From positions 1 through 64,000 of the forward strand of contig NZ_SSCL01000007.1 of the NCBI RefSeq assembly GCF_005876955.1: 64,000 bases of DNA, in the 5' to 3' direction. Positions 24,566-33,118 of this stretch are shown one piece after another; positions within the stretch are counted from its first letter, which is position 1; the number at the start of each line of letters is the position of its first letter. The DNA is from Sinomonas gamaensis. Lineage in GTDB: Bacteria > Actinomycetota > Actinomycetes > Actinomycetales > Micrococcaceae. Under the pieces are notes generated by a model, which was given only the letters and a program-made list of their open reading frames with translations, had not been told where the DNA came from and did not search any database. The position numbers and the translations under genes were made by a program.

Positions 24566-26464
24566 TCAGACCGTCTCTGCCTTCCGCGCGCCCAGGATCG
24601 GCGCGAAGAACGCGGCGAGCTCCGCCGTCGCCGTCAAGGGCAGGATGTTCGCCACGTACTGATCCGGGCGCACCACAACGATCGCACCAGAACGGTCGAT
24701 GGCACGGACATCGAAGATGTCCTCCTTCGGATCCACGCCGTAGACCTTCTCAAGGTACGTAAGCTTGAAAGGCCCGACCTCGGGCTTGAACACCGCGGGC
24801 ACGGCGTTGATGTCGATGTTGCGGTGGTCCTGCTGGTAGATCACCTTGACGTCGAACCAGGCATCCCGGTCCGCCCCTGCCGGTGTCGCCGCGAGAGGCG
24901 ACTCCGGGGAGTTCTGGAGCCATTCGGCCAGATCGGCGACGGGTGATGGCGCCCCAGCAGGGGCGGCGTCGGCGAAGACGTAGATCCGCCAGCGTCCGTC
25001 TGCCATCGCCTGATGCCCCAGGTGCAGGGGGTTCGTGTCGCACACGCGCACCACGGGCGCGGACTTGAAGCGCTTGCCGATCGGGAAGCCGGCGGCCAGG
25101 TCCTGGTGCACGGGCTCGGCGACCAGCATGGACGGCGCGTACTGCGTCATGAAGCCCGCGGGGAACTCGGCTGTGCTCACGTAGAAGTCCTCGAGCTCCG
25201 ACGGGTCGTCGAACTCCTCGGGCTTCTTCGCCATGAGCGTGGACCACTCCTTGTCGAAGTCGATGAGGTTCTTCGCGACGACCTGGCGTTCGGCGGAGTA
25301 CGTGGACAACAGCGTTTCGGGGCTGCGGCCCTCGAGCACGTGGCCGAGCTTCCAGCCGAGGTTGAAGCCGTCCTGCATCGAGACGTTCATGCCCTGGCCG
25401 GCCTTGGCGCTGTGCGTGTGGCAGGCGTCGCCGGTGATGAACACGCGCGGGGAGCGGGTGCCCAGCTGCTCGGGAAGGACGTCGTCGAACCGGTCGGTGA
25501 GGCGGTGGCCCACCTCGTACACGCTGTGCCACGCGACGTTCCGGACCTCGACGGTGTACGGGTGCATGATCTCGTTAGCCTTGGCGATGATCTGCTCGAT
25601 GGTGGTGTTGCGCACGGCTCGGTGGTCATCCGCGCCGACTTCGCCGAGGTCCACGTACATGCGGAACAGGTGGCCGCCCTCGCGGGGGATCAGGAGGATG
25701 CTGCCGCTCTCGGCCTGGATTGCGCACTTCTCCCGGATGTCTGGGAAGTCCGTGACCGCGAGGACGTCCATGACGCCCCACGCGTGGTTGGCCTGGTCGC
25801 CCGCGAGGGTGCAGCCGATCGACTGCCGCACCTTGCTCCGCGCGCCGTCCGCACCGACAACGTACTTGGCGCGCACCGTGCGCTGCTCGCCTTCGAGCTC
25901 GCCAGAGCTGTGCACCAAGGTGACGACGACGGGGTACTCGCCTTCGCTGTCCACGGTGAGGCTCTGGAACTCGTAGCCGTAGTCGGGGCGCATCCGGGTG
26001 GGGGAGTTGGCCATGACCTCGGCGAAGTAGTCGAGCACGCGGGCCTGGTTGACGATGAGGTGCGGGAACTCGCTGATGCCCATCTCGTCGTCGACCGCGC
26101 GGCCGCCGCGAATGATCCGGGAGGGATCCTCGGGGTCCGGCTTCCAGAACGCCATCTCGGTGATGCGGTACGCCTCGGCGATGATGCGCTCGGCGAAGCC
26201 GAACGCCTGGAACGTCTCCACGCTGCGCGCCTGGATGCCGTCCGCCTGCCCGATTGCGAGGCGTCCGGGGCGACGCTCCACAATGCGCGTGGTGATGTCC
26301 GGGAATTGGGAGAGCTGGGCCGCTGTGATCATGCCCGCGGGCCCCGTCCCCACGATGAGCACGTCGACCTCGTCGGGAAGTTCGTCCGGTCGATTGATGC
26401 CGACGCCGGCGGCCGGCTGGATGCGCGGGTCACCGGAGACGTAACCGTGGTGATGGAACTGCAC
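24566..26464 (-). CDS. mobA: FAD-dependent monooxygenase, 3-hydroxybenzoate 4-monooxygenase (MobA)-like
   Basis: 632 residues, the length of phenol-hydroxylase-type monooxygenases. The FAD motif GTGPAGMITAAQL is at about 39-51, the middle motif is YVVGADGARSKVRQ and the second FAD motif is VFITGDACHTHSAKAGQG. A C-terminal thioredoxin-like domain starts at about 450. Start (MQFHHHGYVSG) and overall plan match Comamonas MobA, which converts 3-hydroxybenzoate to protocatechuate; the pca operon 5 kb away consumes that product. GTG start at 26464 with AGGAAA upstream. IclR-like sites lie upstream. Phenol 2-monooxygenase is the main alternative. Confidence 0.8.
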   Translation of the reverse strand: MQFHHHGYVSGDPRIQPAAGVGINRPDELPDEVDVLIVGTGPAGMITAAQLSQFPDITTRIVERRPGRLAIGQADGIQARSVETFQAFGFAERIIAEAYRITEMAFWKPDPEDPSRIIRGGRAVDDEMGISEFPHLIVNQARVLDYFAEVMANSPTRMRPDYGYEFQSLTVDSEGEYPVVVTLVHSSGELEGEQRTVRAKYVVGADGARSKVRQSIGCTLAGDQANHAWGVMDVLAVTDFPDIREKCAIQAESGSILLIPREGGHLFRMYVDLGEVGADDHRAVRNTTIEQIIAKANEIMHPYTVEVRNVAWHSVYEVGHRLTDRFDDVLPEQLGTRSPRVFITGDACHTHSAKAGQGMNVSMQDGFNLGWKLGHVLEGRSPETLLSTYSAERQVVAKNLIDFDKEWSTLMAKKPEEFDDPSELEDFYVSTAEFPAGFMTQYAPSMLVAEPVHQDLAAGFPIGKRFKSAPVVRVCDTNPLHLGHQAMADGRWRIYVFADAAPAGAPSPVADLAEWLQNSPESPLAATPAGADRDAWFDVKVIYQQDHRNIDINAVPAVFKPEVGPFKLTYLEKVYGVDPKEDIFDVRAIDRSGAIVVVRPDQYVANILPLTATAELAAFFAPILGARKAETV

Positions 26465-26512
26465 GGGCTTTCCTCACTTCGTTGTGGCTGAAGGCTTCGC
26501 TATTCACTGCGA

Positions 26513-26536
26513 GTTCGATAATGGAACAGCGAGTTC
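26513..26536. promoter_or_regulatory. IclR-type operator candidates upstream of mobA
   Basis: Two overlapping palindromes: GTTCGATAATGGAAC (26513-26527) and GAACAGCGAGTTC (26524-26536). The first has the 15-bp GTTC-7-GAAC form and, from memory, resembles the PcaR box of Pseudomonas. A similar GTTCG-5-CGAAC site precedes pcaH at 31626. Confidence 0.5.
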
Positions 26537-26591
26537 TAATATCGCTCACTCATGGTAGGGCACGTCACACTCGCGCTTCAAGCCCCCAACA

Positions 26592-26635
26592 AAGGAGGAC
26601 GACGGCGGCACCTGAGTGCCGCCGTCGTCCTCCTT
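26592..26635 (-). terminator. strong hairpin terminator after the aldo/keto reductase gene
   Basis: Perfect 20-bp arms (26592-26611 and 26616-26635) with a CTGA loop lie just downstream of the minus-strand reductase stop. On that strand the stem is followed by TTTGTTG, a short U-rich tail. It separates this gene from mobA. Confidence 0.85.
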
Positions 26636-26648
26636 GCTGATGGGTTAC

Positions 26649-27641
26649 CTAGCGCCGCTTGATCTCCAGCTGCGCGTTGTTGGCGGGCGTCTGGCCCTTG
26701 ACCGGAATGTCGCCGAGCGCCTCGTCGATGGCAGACAGGACGTCGTCGCTCAGCTCGACGCCCGAGGCCGCGGCGTTCTTGTGGACCTGCTCGGGCCGCG
26801 AGGCGCCGATGATCGCCGAGGCCAGTTCGCTGCGGCGCAGGACCCAGGCGAGGGCCATCGTCGTGAGGTCGAGGCCGGCGCCTTCGGCGATCGGCACGAG
26901 CCGCTGAACCGCCTCGAGGATCGGATCCTGGAGGAAGCGGTCCTTGAACGCATTCATGGCGTCGTTGGCGAAGCGGCTGTCCTCGGGCACCGACTGCCCC
27001 GGCTTGTACTTGCCGGTCAGAACGCCCTGCGCGAGCGGCGACCACACGATCTGCGAGATGCCGTTCGCCGCGCACAGCGGGAAGACCTGCTCCTCGGGTG
27101 CCTGCCATAGCATCGAGTACTGCGGCTGGGACGAGACGAACAGGTCAGGCCCGGCGATGTCGATCGCGGTCTGGATCTGCTCGGGCGTCCATTCGCTGAA
27201 ACCCAGATAGCGCGCCTTGCCCTGCTCGACGACCTTCTGGAAGGCTTCGATCGTGTCCTCGATGGGCACGCTCGAGTCGAAGCGGTGCGCCTGGTAGAGG
27301 TCCACGTAGTCAGTCTTGAGCCGGGTCAGCGATGCGTCGATCTGCTTCGCGATCTGCTCGGACGAGAGCCCTGAATCGGTGTCCGACATCTGGCCGAAGA
27401 CCTTGGTGGCGAGGATGTAGGAATCGCGCGGGTGCTTGGAGAGGATGTCTCCCCACGCGGACTCGGCGGCGCCCCGCCCGTAGACGTTCGCGGTGTCGAA
27501 GAAGTTGATGCCGGCGTCGAACGCGGCCTCCGTGCAGGCGACGGTCTGCTCCGCCTCGACCCCGCCCGAGTACGTGAGCCACGAGCCGAGGGAGATCTCC
27601 GAGACCTCGAGGTCGGAACTGCCGAGCTTGCGGTAGCGCAT
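26649..27641 (-). CDS. aldo/keto reductase
   Basis: 330-residue AKR with Asp49 and Tyr54 (FFDTANVYGRGAAES), Lys80 (LATKVFGQ) and His119 (YQAHRFDSS). The WSPLAQGVLTGKYKPGQSVP segment resembles the potassium-channel-beta-subunit-like/YghZ group. The inner ATG at 27641 was chosen for its GGAGG at proper spacing over a start 36 nt upstream. It ends in a strong terminator and lies 25 nt downstream of the LuxR-type gene, so it may be cotranscribed with it. Substrate unknown. Confidence 0.92.
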   Translation of the reverse strand: MRYRKLGSSDLEVSEISLGSWLTYSGGVEAEQTVACTEAAFDAGINFFDTANVYGRGAAESAWGDILSKHPRDSYILATKVFGQMSDTDSGLSSEQIAKQIDASLTRLKTDYVDLYQAHRFDSSVPIEDTIEAFQKVVEQGKARYLGFSEWTPEQIQTAIDIAGPDLFVSSQPQYSMLWQAPEEQVFPLCAANGISQIVWSPLAQGVLTGKYKPGQSVPEDSRFANDAMNAFKDRFLQDPILEAVQRLVPIAEGAGLDLTTMALAWVLRRSELASAIIGASRPEQVHKNAAASGVELSDDVLSAIDEALGDIPVKGQTPANNAQLEIKRR

Positions 27642-27666
27642 GAGGGTGCCTCCATCGTCGAAAGGT

Positions 27667-29028
27667 TTACTCTCCATGCCTACGCTTCTCCGCCGTCGTG
27701 AGGAAGGCCCTCTCAGAACCAGTCACGCGGGCGAGTGCGATGGCCTCCGCGCGGGAGGAGACGCCGAGCTTGCGGAAGATGCTGCCCAGGTGGAACTTCA
27801 CGGTGTTCTCGCTGACATGCAGCTCAGCGGCGATGGCGCGATTGCGCAACCCGCCGGTCAGCAGCTGCAGGATCTCCTCCTCACGGCGGCTGAGCTCCCA
27901 TTCCGCGGCTTCGGGGGAGGGGGTCGCCGGCGGATCGAGCGGCAGCGAGACGAACGTGTCCACGCCCCAGCCCGCCATGACTTCCATCCGGAGGCGGCCG
28001 TTGAGCGCCTGGACGCGCTGTTCGATGCGCCGCAGGCCATCCTCGGCGAGGGACAACTGCCCCTTGCCGTCGTCGCGGATGTTGACGAGCAGGTTGGTCC
28101 CGTCGCAGTCCCACTGCACCCGGATGCGGGTCACGTCGTCCTGCTCGACCATGGCCAACACGAGCGAGCGCACGATCGCGCGCGCCGCATGCGCCACCTC
28201 CCCGGGCAGCGCGCGCCCGTCCGCCGGCGGCTCCACGAACTGCAGCTCGATCCCGCCGAACCGCTCGAGGGGCCGCAGGTCGCCCCGAAGCCGCTCAAAC
28301 GCCGTCGCCACCGGTTCCTCGAGCAGCGCGGTGGTCCGGTCCGCGGCTGCGCGGAGCCGCACGAGGGCCGCGGCGGCGAGCTCGGTGGCCGCCGCACGGG
28401 CCATCTGGTCCGACTGGTGCGGCGAGCGCAGGGCGGACAGCAGGGTTTCGAGCGTGGTGGAGTGCTGGTCAGTGAGTTCCGCGGTCACCCGGGCGCGCTC
28501 GGCGGAAGCGGCGCGGGACTCTCGAAGGTACGACGGCGGAGCTTCCGCCACTTTGTCCCGGATCCGTACCGCGGTGAGGTGCCACAGGCGGGACACGACG
28601 GCCATCGTTCCGTCGTCATCTCGCCCAGGCGCAAGCGCGGGATCGGTGAGCACGAGCAGCGCGTTGGTGCTGGACCGGAGAGTCAGTGCCGGGCGTGGCT
28701 GACCGGCAATGATCTCCTCCTTCCACCGCGGCTCGAGCCCCGGCAGCGACGCGCGGATGCGGTCGAGCTCCTCGATCGAGACCCGGCTGATGATCTCTTC
28801 CGCCCCGGCCTTCTTCTGCGGCCGTCCCGTGCAGTCCTCCGTGAAGATCACCAGGGCGGAGCAGCGCACGTAGGGCGCGAGATGCCGGCGGAGGCGCTCG
28901 GCGATCTGCAGCAGCGGCGACTCTGCGAGCTCCGCGGCGGCGTCCAGAAGGGCCAGCGTCTCGTCCAGAAGGGCCAGATTCTCGTCCGGTCGGGCCAGCG
29001 TCTCGTCCGGTCGGGGCAGCGCAGTCAT
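27667..29028 (-). CDS. LuxR-type regulator carrying a degenerate histidine-kinase-like body
   Basis: 453 residues. The C-terminus (about 388-445) is a LuxR helix-turn-helix: LSRREEEILQLLTGGLRNRA, then SENTVKFHLGSIFRKLGVS. The middle resembles a NarX-type kinase: the dimerisation region reads AERARVTAELTDQHSTTLET with Thr186 where the phospho-accepting His should be, and the ATPase region keeps NIRDDGKG and GWGVDTFVSLPL while the N-box Asn is not evident. So it is a one-protein sensor-regulator with a probably inactive kinase. The first 30 residues are four 7-residue repeats (RPDETLA type). It is divergent from hxlBA, with CCTACCC palindromes between, and probably regulates formaldehyde fixation. 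Confidence 0.8.
   Translation of the reverse strand: MTALPRPDETLARPDENLALLDETLALLDAAAELAESPLLQIAERLRRHLAPYVRCSALVIFTEDCTGRPQKKAGAEEIISRVSIEELDRIRASLPGLEPRWKEEIIAGQPRPALTLRSSTNALLVLTDPALAPGRDDDGTMAVVSRLWHLTAVRIRDKVAEAPPSYLRESRAASAERARVTAELTDQHSTTLETLLSALRSPHQSDQMARAAATELAAAALVRLRAAADRTTALLEEPVATAFERLRGDLRPLERFGGIELQFVEPPADGRALPGEVAHAARAIVRSLVLAMVEQDDVTRIRVQWDCDGTNLLVNIRDDGKGQLSLAEDGLRRIEQRVQALNGRLRMEVMAGWGVDTFVSLPLDPPATPSPEAAEWELSRREEEILQLLTGGLRNRAIAAELHVSENTVKFHLGSIFRKLGVSSRAEAIALARVTGSERAFLTTAEKRRHGE
28941..29022. repeat. 21-bp tandem repeat in the 5' end of the LuxR-type gene, about four copies
   Basis: Units begin at 28941, 28962, 28983 and 29004, each starting CGTCC(A/G)GAAGGGCCAGC-like on the plus strand. 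They encode the heptad series RPDETLA, RPDENLA, LLDETLA, LLDAAAE. Because the period is a multiple of three, copy number can change without frameshift. Confidence 0.75.
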
Positions 29029-29053
29029 GGGCTCCAGTGTAGGGGCCGCGGCA

Positions 29054-29102
29054 CCTACCCAAACGGGTAGGAAAGGCCGTTCGGGTTGGCAGTTACCTAC
29101 CC
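29054..29102. promoter_or_regulatory. CCTACCC operator candidates between the LuxR-type gene and hxlB
   Basis: A perfect palindrome CCTACCC-AAAC-GGGTAGG (29054-29071) plus a further CCTACCC half-site at 29096-29102, in the 129-nt divergent promoter region. LuxR-type dimers bind such inverted repeats; the adjacent regulator is the obvious candidate. Confidence 0.6.
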
Positions 29103-29157
29103 ATTGTGATGGCGAGAGGCTGGAGGAAAGCCGCTTGCATGATCGAAGGAGTGACCC

Positions 29158-29754
29158 ATGAGCGTAGAGACCGCCACTCGTGAACTGCCTGTGACCAGCG
29201 AGGGCATCGTCGAGAACCTCGCGTTGATCCAGCAGGAGATCACCACGACGGCCGACGCCCTCAACCGCGAGGAACTCGCCGCCGTCGCCCGCCTCGTCGG
29301 GGAGTCCCGGCGGGTCTTCGTGGTCGGCGCGGGCCGCAGCGGGCTCGTTCTCCGCATGGCCGCGATGCGACTCATGCACCTCGGACTCGAAGTGCACGTC
29401 GCGGGCGACACGACGACGCCGGCAATCCGCTCCGGCGACCTCCTGGTCGCAGCGTCGGGCTCCGGCACGACGTCGGGGGTCGTCAAGGCCGCGAGCACCG
29501 CCGCCGCGGTGGGCGCGCGCATCGCCGTCTACACCACCGACTCGGAGTCGCCGCTCGCCGCGCGGGCGGACGCCGTCGTCGTCATCCCCGCCGCACGGAA
29601 GACGGATCACGGAGGGACGGTCTCGCGCCAGTACTCCGGAAGCCTCTTCGAGCAGGTGCTGTTCCTCGCCTCCGAGGCAGTGTTCCAGAGCCTGTGGGAC
29701 GCGGACGGCACTCCCGCCGAGGATCTTTGGCTGCGGCACGCCAATCTCGAATAG
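29158..29754 (+). CDS. hxlB: 6-phospho-3-hexuloisomerase
   Basis: 198 residues, a single SIS domain: VFVVGAGRSGLVLRMAAMRL at about 53-72 and VAASGSGTTSGVVKAA at about 99-114. It isomerises D-arabino-3-hexulose 6-phosphate to fructose 6-phosphate, the second step of formaldehyde fixation by the ribulose monophosphate route. A good ribosome site (AGGAG, six bases from the ATG) is present. hxlA follows 66 nt downstream, so the two form one unit, in the order hxlB-hxlA. Confidence 0.94.
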   Translation: MSVETATRELPVTSEGIVENLALIQQEITTTADALNREELAAVARLVGESRRVFVVGAGRSGLVLRMAAMRLMHLGLEVHVAGDTTTPAIRSGDLLVAASGSGTTSGVVKAASTAAAVGARIAVYTTDSESPLAARADAVVVIPAARKTDHGGTVSRQYSGSLFEQVLFLASEAVFQSLWDADGTPAEDLWLRHANLE

Positions 29755-29820
29755 AGCCGCCGATCTCGAATAGACCGACCTACCAGCAATCACCCCACCA
29801 CGAAAGAAAGAGAAAACCCA

Positions 29821-30443
29821 TGAAGCTCCAGGTTGCCATGGACGTGCTCACCGTCGACGAGGCGCTGACCCTCGCCGAGCAGGTGGCGGACCACGTGGAC
29901 ATCATCGAACTCGGGACCCCGCTCGTGAAGAACGCCGGACTCTCCGCCGTCACGGCCATCAAGGAAGCGCATCCGACGAAGATCGTCTTCGCCGACCTCA
30001 AGACGATGGACGCTGGCGAGCTCGAGGCCGAGCTCGCCTTCAAGGCCGGTGCCGACCTCGTCTCGGTGCTCGGCAGTGCCGACGACTCCACGATTGCCGG
30101 CGCCGTCAAGGCCGCCCGCGCCCACAACAAGGGCGTGGTCGTGGACCTCATCGGCGTTGAGGACAAGGTGACGCGCGCCAAGGAGGCCCGTGAGCTCGGG
30201 GCGAAGTATGTCGAGTTCCACGCGGGCCTCGACGAGCAGGCCAAGCCCGGCTACGACCTCAGCGTCCTCCTGACCGCCGGCGAGAAGGCTCGCGTTCCGT
30301 TCTCCGTCGCGGGCGGCGTCAACGCCTCGACCATCGCGTCCGTGCAGCGTGCCGGGGCCGACGTCGCCGTCGCCGGCGGCTCCATCTACGGCGCGGCCGA
30401 CCCCGCGAAGGCCGCCAAGGAGCTCAAGGCCGCGATCGTCTGA
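29821..30443 (+). CDS. hxlA: 3-hexulose-6-phosphate synthase
   Basis: 207 residues, an OMP-decarboxylase-superfamily TIM barrel. It condenses formaldehyde with ribulose 5-phosphate. Active-site features: Asp8 (QVAMDVL), Glu30 (IIELGTP), the FADLKTMD box with Asp59, Lys61 and Asp64, and phosphate-binding glycines in VAGGVNAST and VAVAGGSIYG. A purine-rich AAAGAGAAAA ribosome site precedes the ATG. It is the last gene of the unit, closed by a hairpin. In heterotrophs this pair usually detoxifies formaldehyde released from methylated aromatics, which suits the aromatic genes around it. Confidence 0.95.
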
Positions 30444-30454
30444 TCTCTTCACAG

Positions 30455-30495
30455 ACAGCCAGCCGGGCAGGGGTGCACCCTGCCCGGCTGGCTGT
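30455..30495 (+). terminator. hairpin terminator after hxlA
   Basis: 16-bp perfect arms (30455-30470, 30480-30495) with a 9-nt loop, 12 nt after the hxlA stop and just before the stop of the convergent SDR gene, so it may serve both strands. No long U-tract. Confidence 0.8.
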
Positions 30496-30505
30496 GTCTA
30501 CCGGT

Positions 30506-31384
30506 CTAACCGGGTTGACTGGTCTGACCGGCTAGCCGCAGGCACTCGTCCCACAGCCGCTTCCGGGCGGTCGGGTCCAGTCCCATTCCTGGCGTCGGCA
30601 GCGGCTTGCGCTTGGCCCAGAGCCTCCCGGTGACGGTTGCCGGCTCGTCCGAGGTCGCGAGCCAGACGGCGGTGTCGGCGCCTTCCTCAGCCGGCTTGCC
30701 GACCGTGTCCGTGATCCAGCGGAACGGGCCGCCGATGTCGTGGAGCAGCGCCGTCTGCTTCACGAGTCCGGGGTGGATCGCGTTGACCACTACCCCGGTG
30801 CCGCGCAGTCGTTCGGCGAACTCCTGCGTAAGGAGCACGCGGGCCAGCATGGTCGGCGGCGTGGAGCGGAAGTAGCTGTACTTGCCTTTGGCGGTCTGCA
30901 GGTCGTCGAAGTCGAGGGTGGTCGCAAACGGCCCGTTGCCGTAGCGGGACGTGATGTTCACGACCCTCGCACCGCCCCCGGTGGCCGCCCCTCGCTTGAG
31001 CGCCTCCTCGAGCAGGAGCGTCATGAGGAAGTACCCCATGACATTGGTCGCGAACGTCAGCTCGAGCCCGTCGGGCGTGACGTGCCGCTCCTTGCGGAAC
31101 ACGCCTGCGGCGTTGACCAGGATGTGGAGCTCGTTGTGGCGCGCGAGGAAGTCCTCGACCGCCGAGCGGATGGAGGTCTGCGAGGAGAGGTCGCATGCCA
31201 GCGCTTCGAGCTTGGCGCCGGGGACTGAGGCGCGGATGCCCTGCATCGCCTCTTCCGCGCGCTGTCCGGTGCGTCCGACGACGACGACCGTCGCTCCGTC
31301 GCGCGCAAGAGCCGTGGCCACTGCCTTCCCGATGCCGCCGGTTGCTCCCGTCACGAGCGCGATCCGTCCATCCAACGAGGGCAT
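30506..31384 (-). CDS. short-chain dehydrogenase-like protein lacking the usual YxxxK
   Basis: 292 residues from the ATG at 31384, fixed by AAGGAGG. The cofactor motif is TGATGGIG at about 14-21, with NAAG in LVNAAGVFRKE, so NAD(P) binding looks intact. The retinol-dehydrogenase-like plan is clear (NVMGYFLMTLLLEEAL, VVNITSRYGNGPF, VNAIHPGLVKQT). However, where relatives have YxxSKLAN this reads YFRSTPPTMLARVL, so the catalytic Lys is Met and the Tyr is displaced. Either this is a divergent subfamily with another active site or a non-catalytic binder. It is convergent with hxlA and divergent from the pca operon. Confidence 0.82.
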   Translation of the reverse strand: MPSLDGRIALVTGATGGIGKAVATALARDGATVVVVGRTGQRAEEAMQGIRASVPGAKLEALACDLSSQTSIRSAVEDFLARHNELHILVNAAGVFRKERHVTPDGLELTFATNVMGYFLMTLLLEEALKRGAATGGGARVVNITSRYGNGPFATTLDFDDLQTAKGKYSYFRSTPPTMLARVLLTQEFAERLRGTGVVVNAIHPGLVKQTALLHDIGGPFRWITDTVGKPAEEGADTAVWLATSDEPATVTGRLWAKRKPLPTPGMGLDPTARKRLWDECLRLAGQTSQPG

Positions 31385-31442
31385 TGTCACCGCCTCCTTA
31401 GCTGACGTCTCCAACGTTAAGTCCGCTTCAGCCTGCGCGCCC

Positions 31443-31460
31443 GCGCTCCTGTCCGGTTGT
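31443..31460. repeat. family B repeat arm, isolated decayed copy
   Basis: GCGCTCCTGTCCGGTTGT differs by one base from the left arm of the palindromic element at 57289-57382. A degraded right arm (GTGGACAGGGATGCGCG) appears at about 31523-31539. It occupies the first part of the 345-nt gap upstream of pcaH. Confidence 0.5.
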
Positions 31461-31547
31461 GTTTTCCCAATCGGTCGCGCGCCCGGCGTGTTGCCGGAGG
31501 CGCAGGTTTTCGGGCCGAAGATGTGGACAGGGATGCGCGAGCCACAC

Positions 31548-31640
31548 TTCCGATCAATGGAAGAACCTCTACCCGCTCGACTATGCCGAACCTACGCTGG
31601 GCAGAACCGCCCGCCTGCCGAAGTTGTTCGCGCTACGAAC
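31548..31640. promoter_or_regulatory. pca operon control region with two IclR-type palindromes
   Basis: TTCCGATCAATGGAA (31548-31562) and GTTCGCGCTACGAAC (31626-31640) are 15-bp palindromes of the IclR form (arms of 4-5 bases, 5-7 spacer). A possible promoter follows, TTGTGC (31643-31648) with TGTACC (31665-31670) at 16-bp spacing; it is weak. The pcaH ATG is at 31730. PcaR at the operon end is the expected activator at the GTTCG site. Confidence 0.5.
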
Positions 31641-31729
31641 AGTTGTGCAGAATGCGAACAGCGCTGTACCCTCGAAGAGGAGACGGTGCCGCACGCGGGG
31701 CACTCAGCAAAGAAGCTAGAGGAGGAACC

Positions 31730-32548
31730 ATGGCCGAGCCCGTCAAATCATCCGACGCGGCCGCTGACAATCAGGCGATCGTCAGCCAGGAAATCCGAGA
31801 CATCGAAGAGGGCTACAAGGCTGCCGTCGCTGCGGGCCAGCCTCGGGAAACCCAGCCTCGTGTCGACTACCCGCCGTACCGCAGCTCGATCCTGCGGCAC
31901 CCCACGAAGAGCCTGCACCACACCGACCCCGAGACGATCGAGCTGTACAGCCCGGCGTTCGGCCACCAGGACGTGCACGCGCTCGAGTCGAACCTGACCA
32001 TCCAGCACGGCGGCGAGCCGCTGGGCGAGCGGATGATACTCCGCGGCAAGGTGCTCGACGGCGATGGTCGTCCCGTGGCGGGACAGCTCGTGGAGATCTG
32101 GCAGGCGAACTCGGCTGGCCGCTACATCCACAAGCGCGACCAGCACCCGGCCCCGATCGATCCGAACTTCACTGGGGTGGGCCGCTGCATCACGGGCCCT
32201 GACGGCTCCTACGAGTTCCTCACCGTCAAGGCCGGCGCCTACCCGTGGAAGAACCACCTCAACGCGTGGCGCCCCGCGCACATCCACTTCAGCCTCTTCG
32301 GCACAGAGTTCACGCAGCGCATCGTCACTCAGATGTACTTCCCGGGCGACCAGCTGTTCCCGCTCGACCCGATCTACCAGTCGATCGTCGATCAGGACGC
32401 GCGGGACCGCCTCGTGGCCCGCTACAACCACGACCTGACCTCGCCCGAGTGGGCGCTGGGCTACGAATGGGACATCGTCCTCACGGGCCCGAAGCGGACA
32501 TGGACCGAGAACGAAGCGTATGGAGAGCAGGGCGATGATGAGCACTGA
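31730..32548 (+). CDS. pcaH: protocatechuate 3,4-dioxygenase beta subunit
   Basis: 272 residues, the iron-bearing subunit of the intradiol dioxygenase that opens protocatechuate to 3-carboxy-cis,cis-muconate. Probable Fe(III) ligands, by comparison with the known enzyme, are Tyr132 (GRYIHKRDQ), Tyr171 (GAYPWKNH), His184 and His186 (RPAHIHFSLFG). An N-terminal arm of about 45 residues precedes the conserved start PPYRSSILRHPTKSL. GAGGAGG sits before the ATG at 31730. First gene of the pca operon; pcaG overlaps its end by 14 nt. Confidence 0.97.
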   Translation: MAEPVKSSDAAADNQAIVSQEIRDIEEGYKAAVAAGQPRETQPRVDYPPYRSSILRHPTKSLHHTDPETIELYSPAFGHQDVHALESNLTIQHGGEPLGERMILRGKVLDGDGRPVAGQLVEIWQANSAGRYIHKRDQHPAPIDPNFTGVGRCITGPDGSYEFLTVKAGAYPWKNHLNAWRPAHIHFSLFGTEFTQRIVTQMYFPGDQLFPLDPIYQSIVDQDARDRLVARYNHDLTSPEWALGYEWDIVLTGPKRTWTENEAYGEQGDDEH

Positions 32549-33110
32549 GAAACGGCCAGTCCCCACCCCCGGCCAGACGGTCGGCCCCTTCTTCGGCTAC
32601 GCGCTTCCGTTCGAGAAGGGCGGCGAGCTCGTCCCGCCGGGCAGCCCGAACAGCGTCCAGCTCCACGGCACGGTCTTCGACGGCAATGGCGACCCGATTC
32701 CCGACGCCCTCGTCGAGATCTGGCAGGCCGATGCGAACGGCAACGTCCCGAACGAGACGGGCTCGCTCGTCCGTGACGGCTACACCTTCACGGGCTGGGG
32801 CCGCACTCCGGTGGGCAACACGGGCAGGTACGTCTTCTCGACGGTCAACCCCGGCCCGACGGAGCCCGGCAAGGCGCCGTTCTTCGCCGTCGCGGTCTTT
32901 GCGCGGGGCCTCATGAACCGCCTTTTCACGCGTGCCTACCTGCCGGAAGACACGGAGGCACTCGAGAACGACGCCCTCCTCAGCGCCCTCGAGCCTGCCC
33001 GCCGCAAGACGCTGATCGCCGAGCGCCTTGCTGACGGCTCGCTCCATTGGGACATCCGTCTCCAAGGCGAGGACGAGACTGTGTTTCTTGACTTCCACGC
33101 CCAAGGCTGA
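32535..33110 (+). CDS. pcaG: protocatechuate 3,4-dioxygenase alpha subunit
   Basis: 191 residues with the intradiol dioxygenase fold (TPGQTVGPFFGYALPF, the conserved subunit opening, then VEIWQADANGN and VFARGLMNRLFTRAYLPED). The alpha subunit lacks the iron ligands but completes the substrate pocket. Two adjacent ATG codons (32535, 32538) are possible; the first is used. It overlaps pcaH by 14 nt and precedes pcaB. Confidence 0.96.
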   Translation: MMSTEKRPVPTPGQTVGPFFGYALPFEKGGELVPPGSPNSVQLHGTVFDGNGDPIPDALVEIWQADANGNVPNETGSLVRDGYTFTGWGRTPVGNTGRYVFSTVNPGPTEPGKAPFFAVAVFARGLMNRLFTRAYLPEDTEALENDALLSALEPARRKTLIAERLADGSLHWDIRLQGEDETVFLDFHAQG

Positions 33111-33118
33111 TCCCCGTG

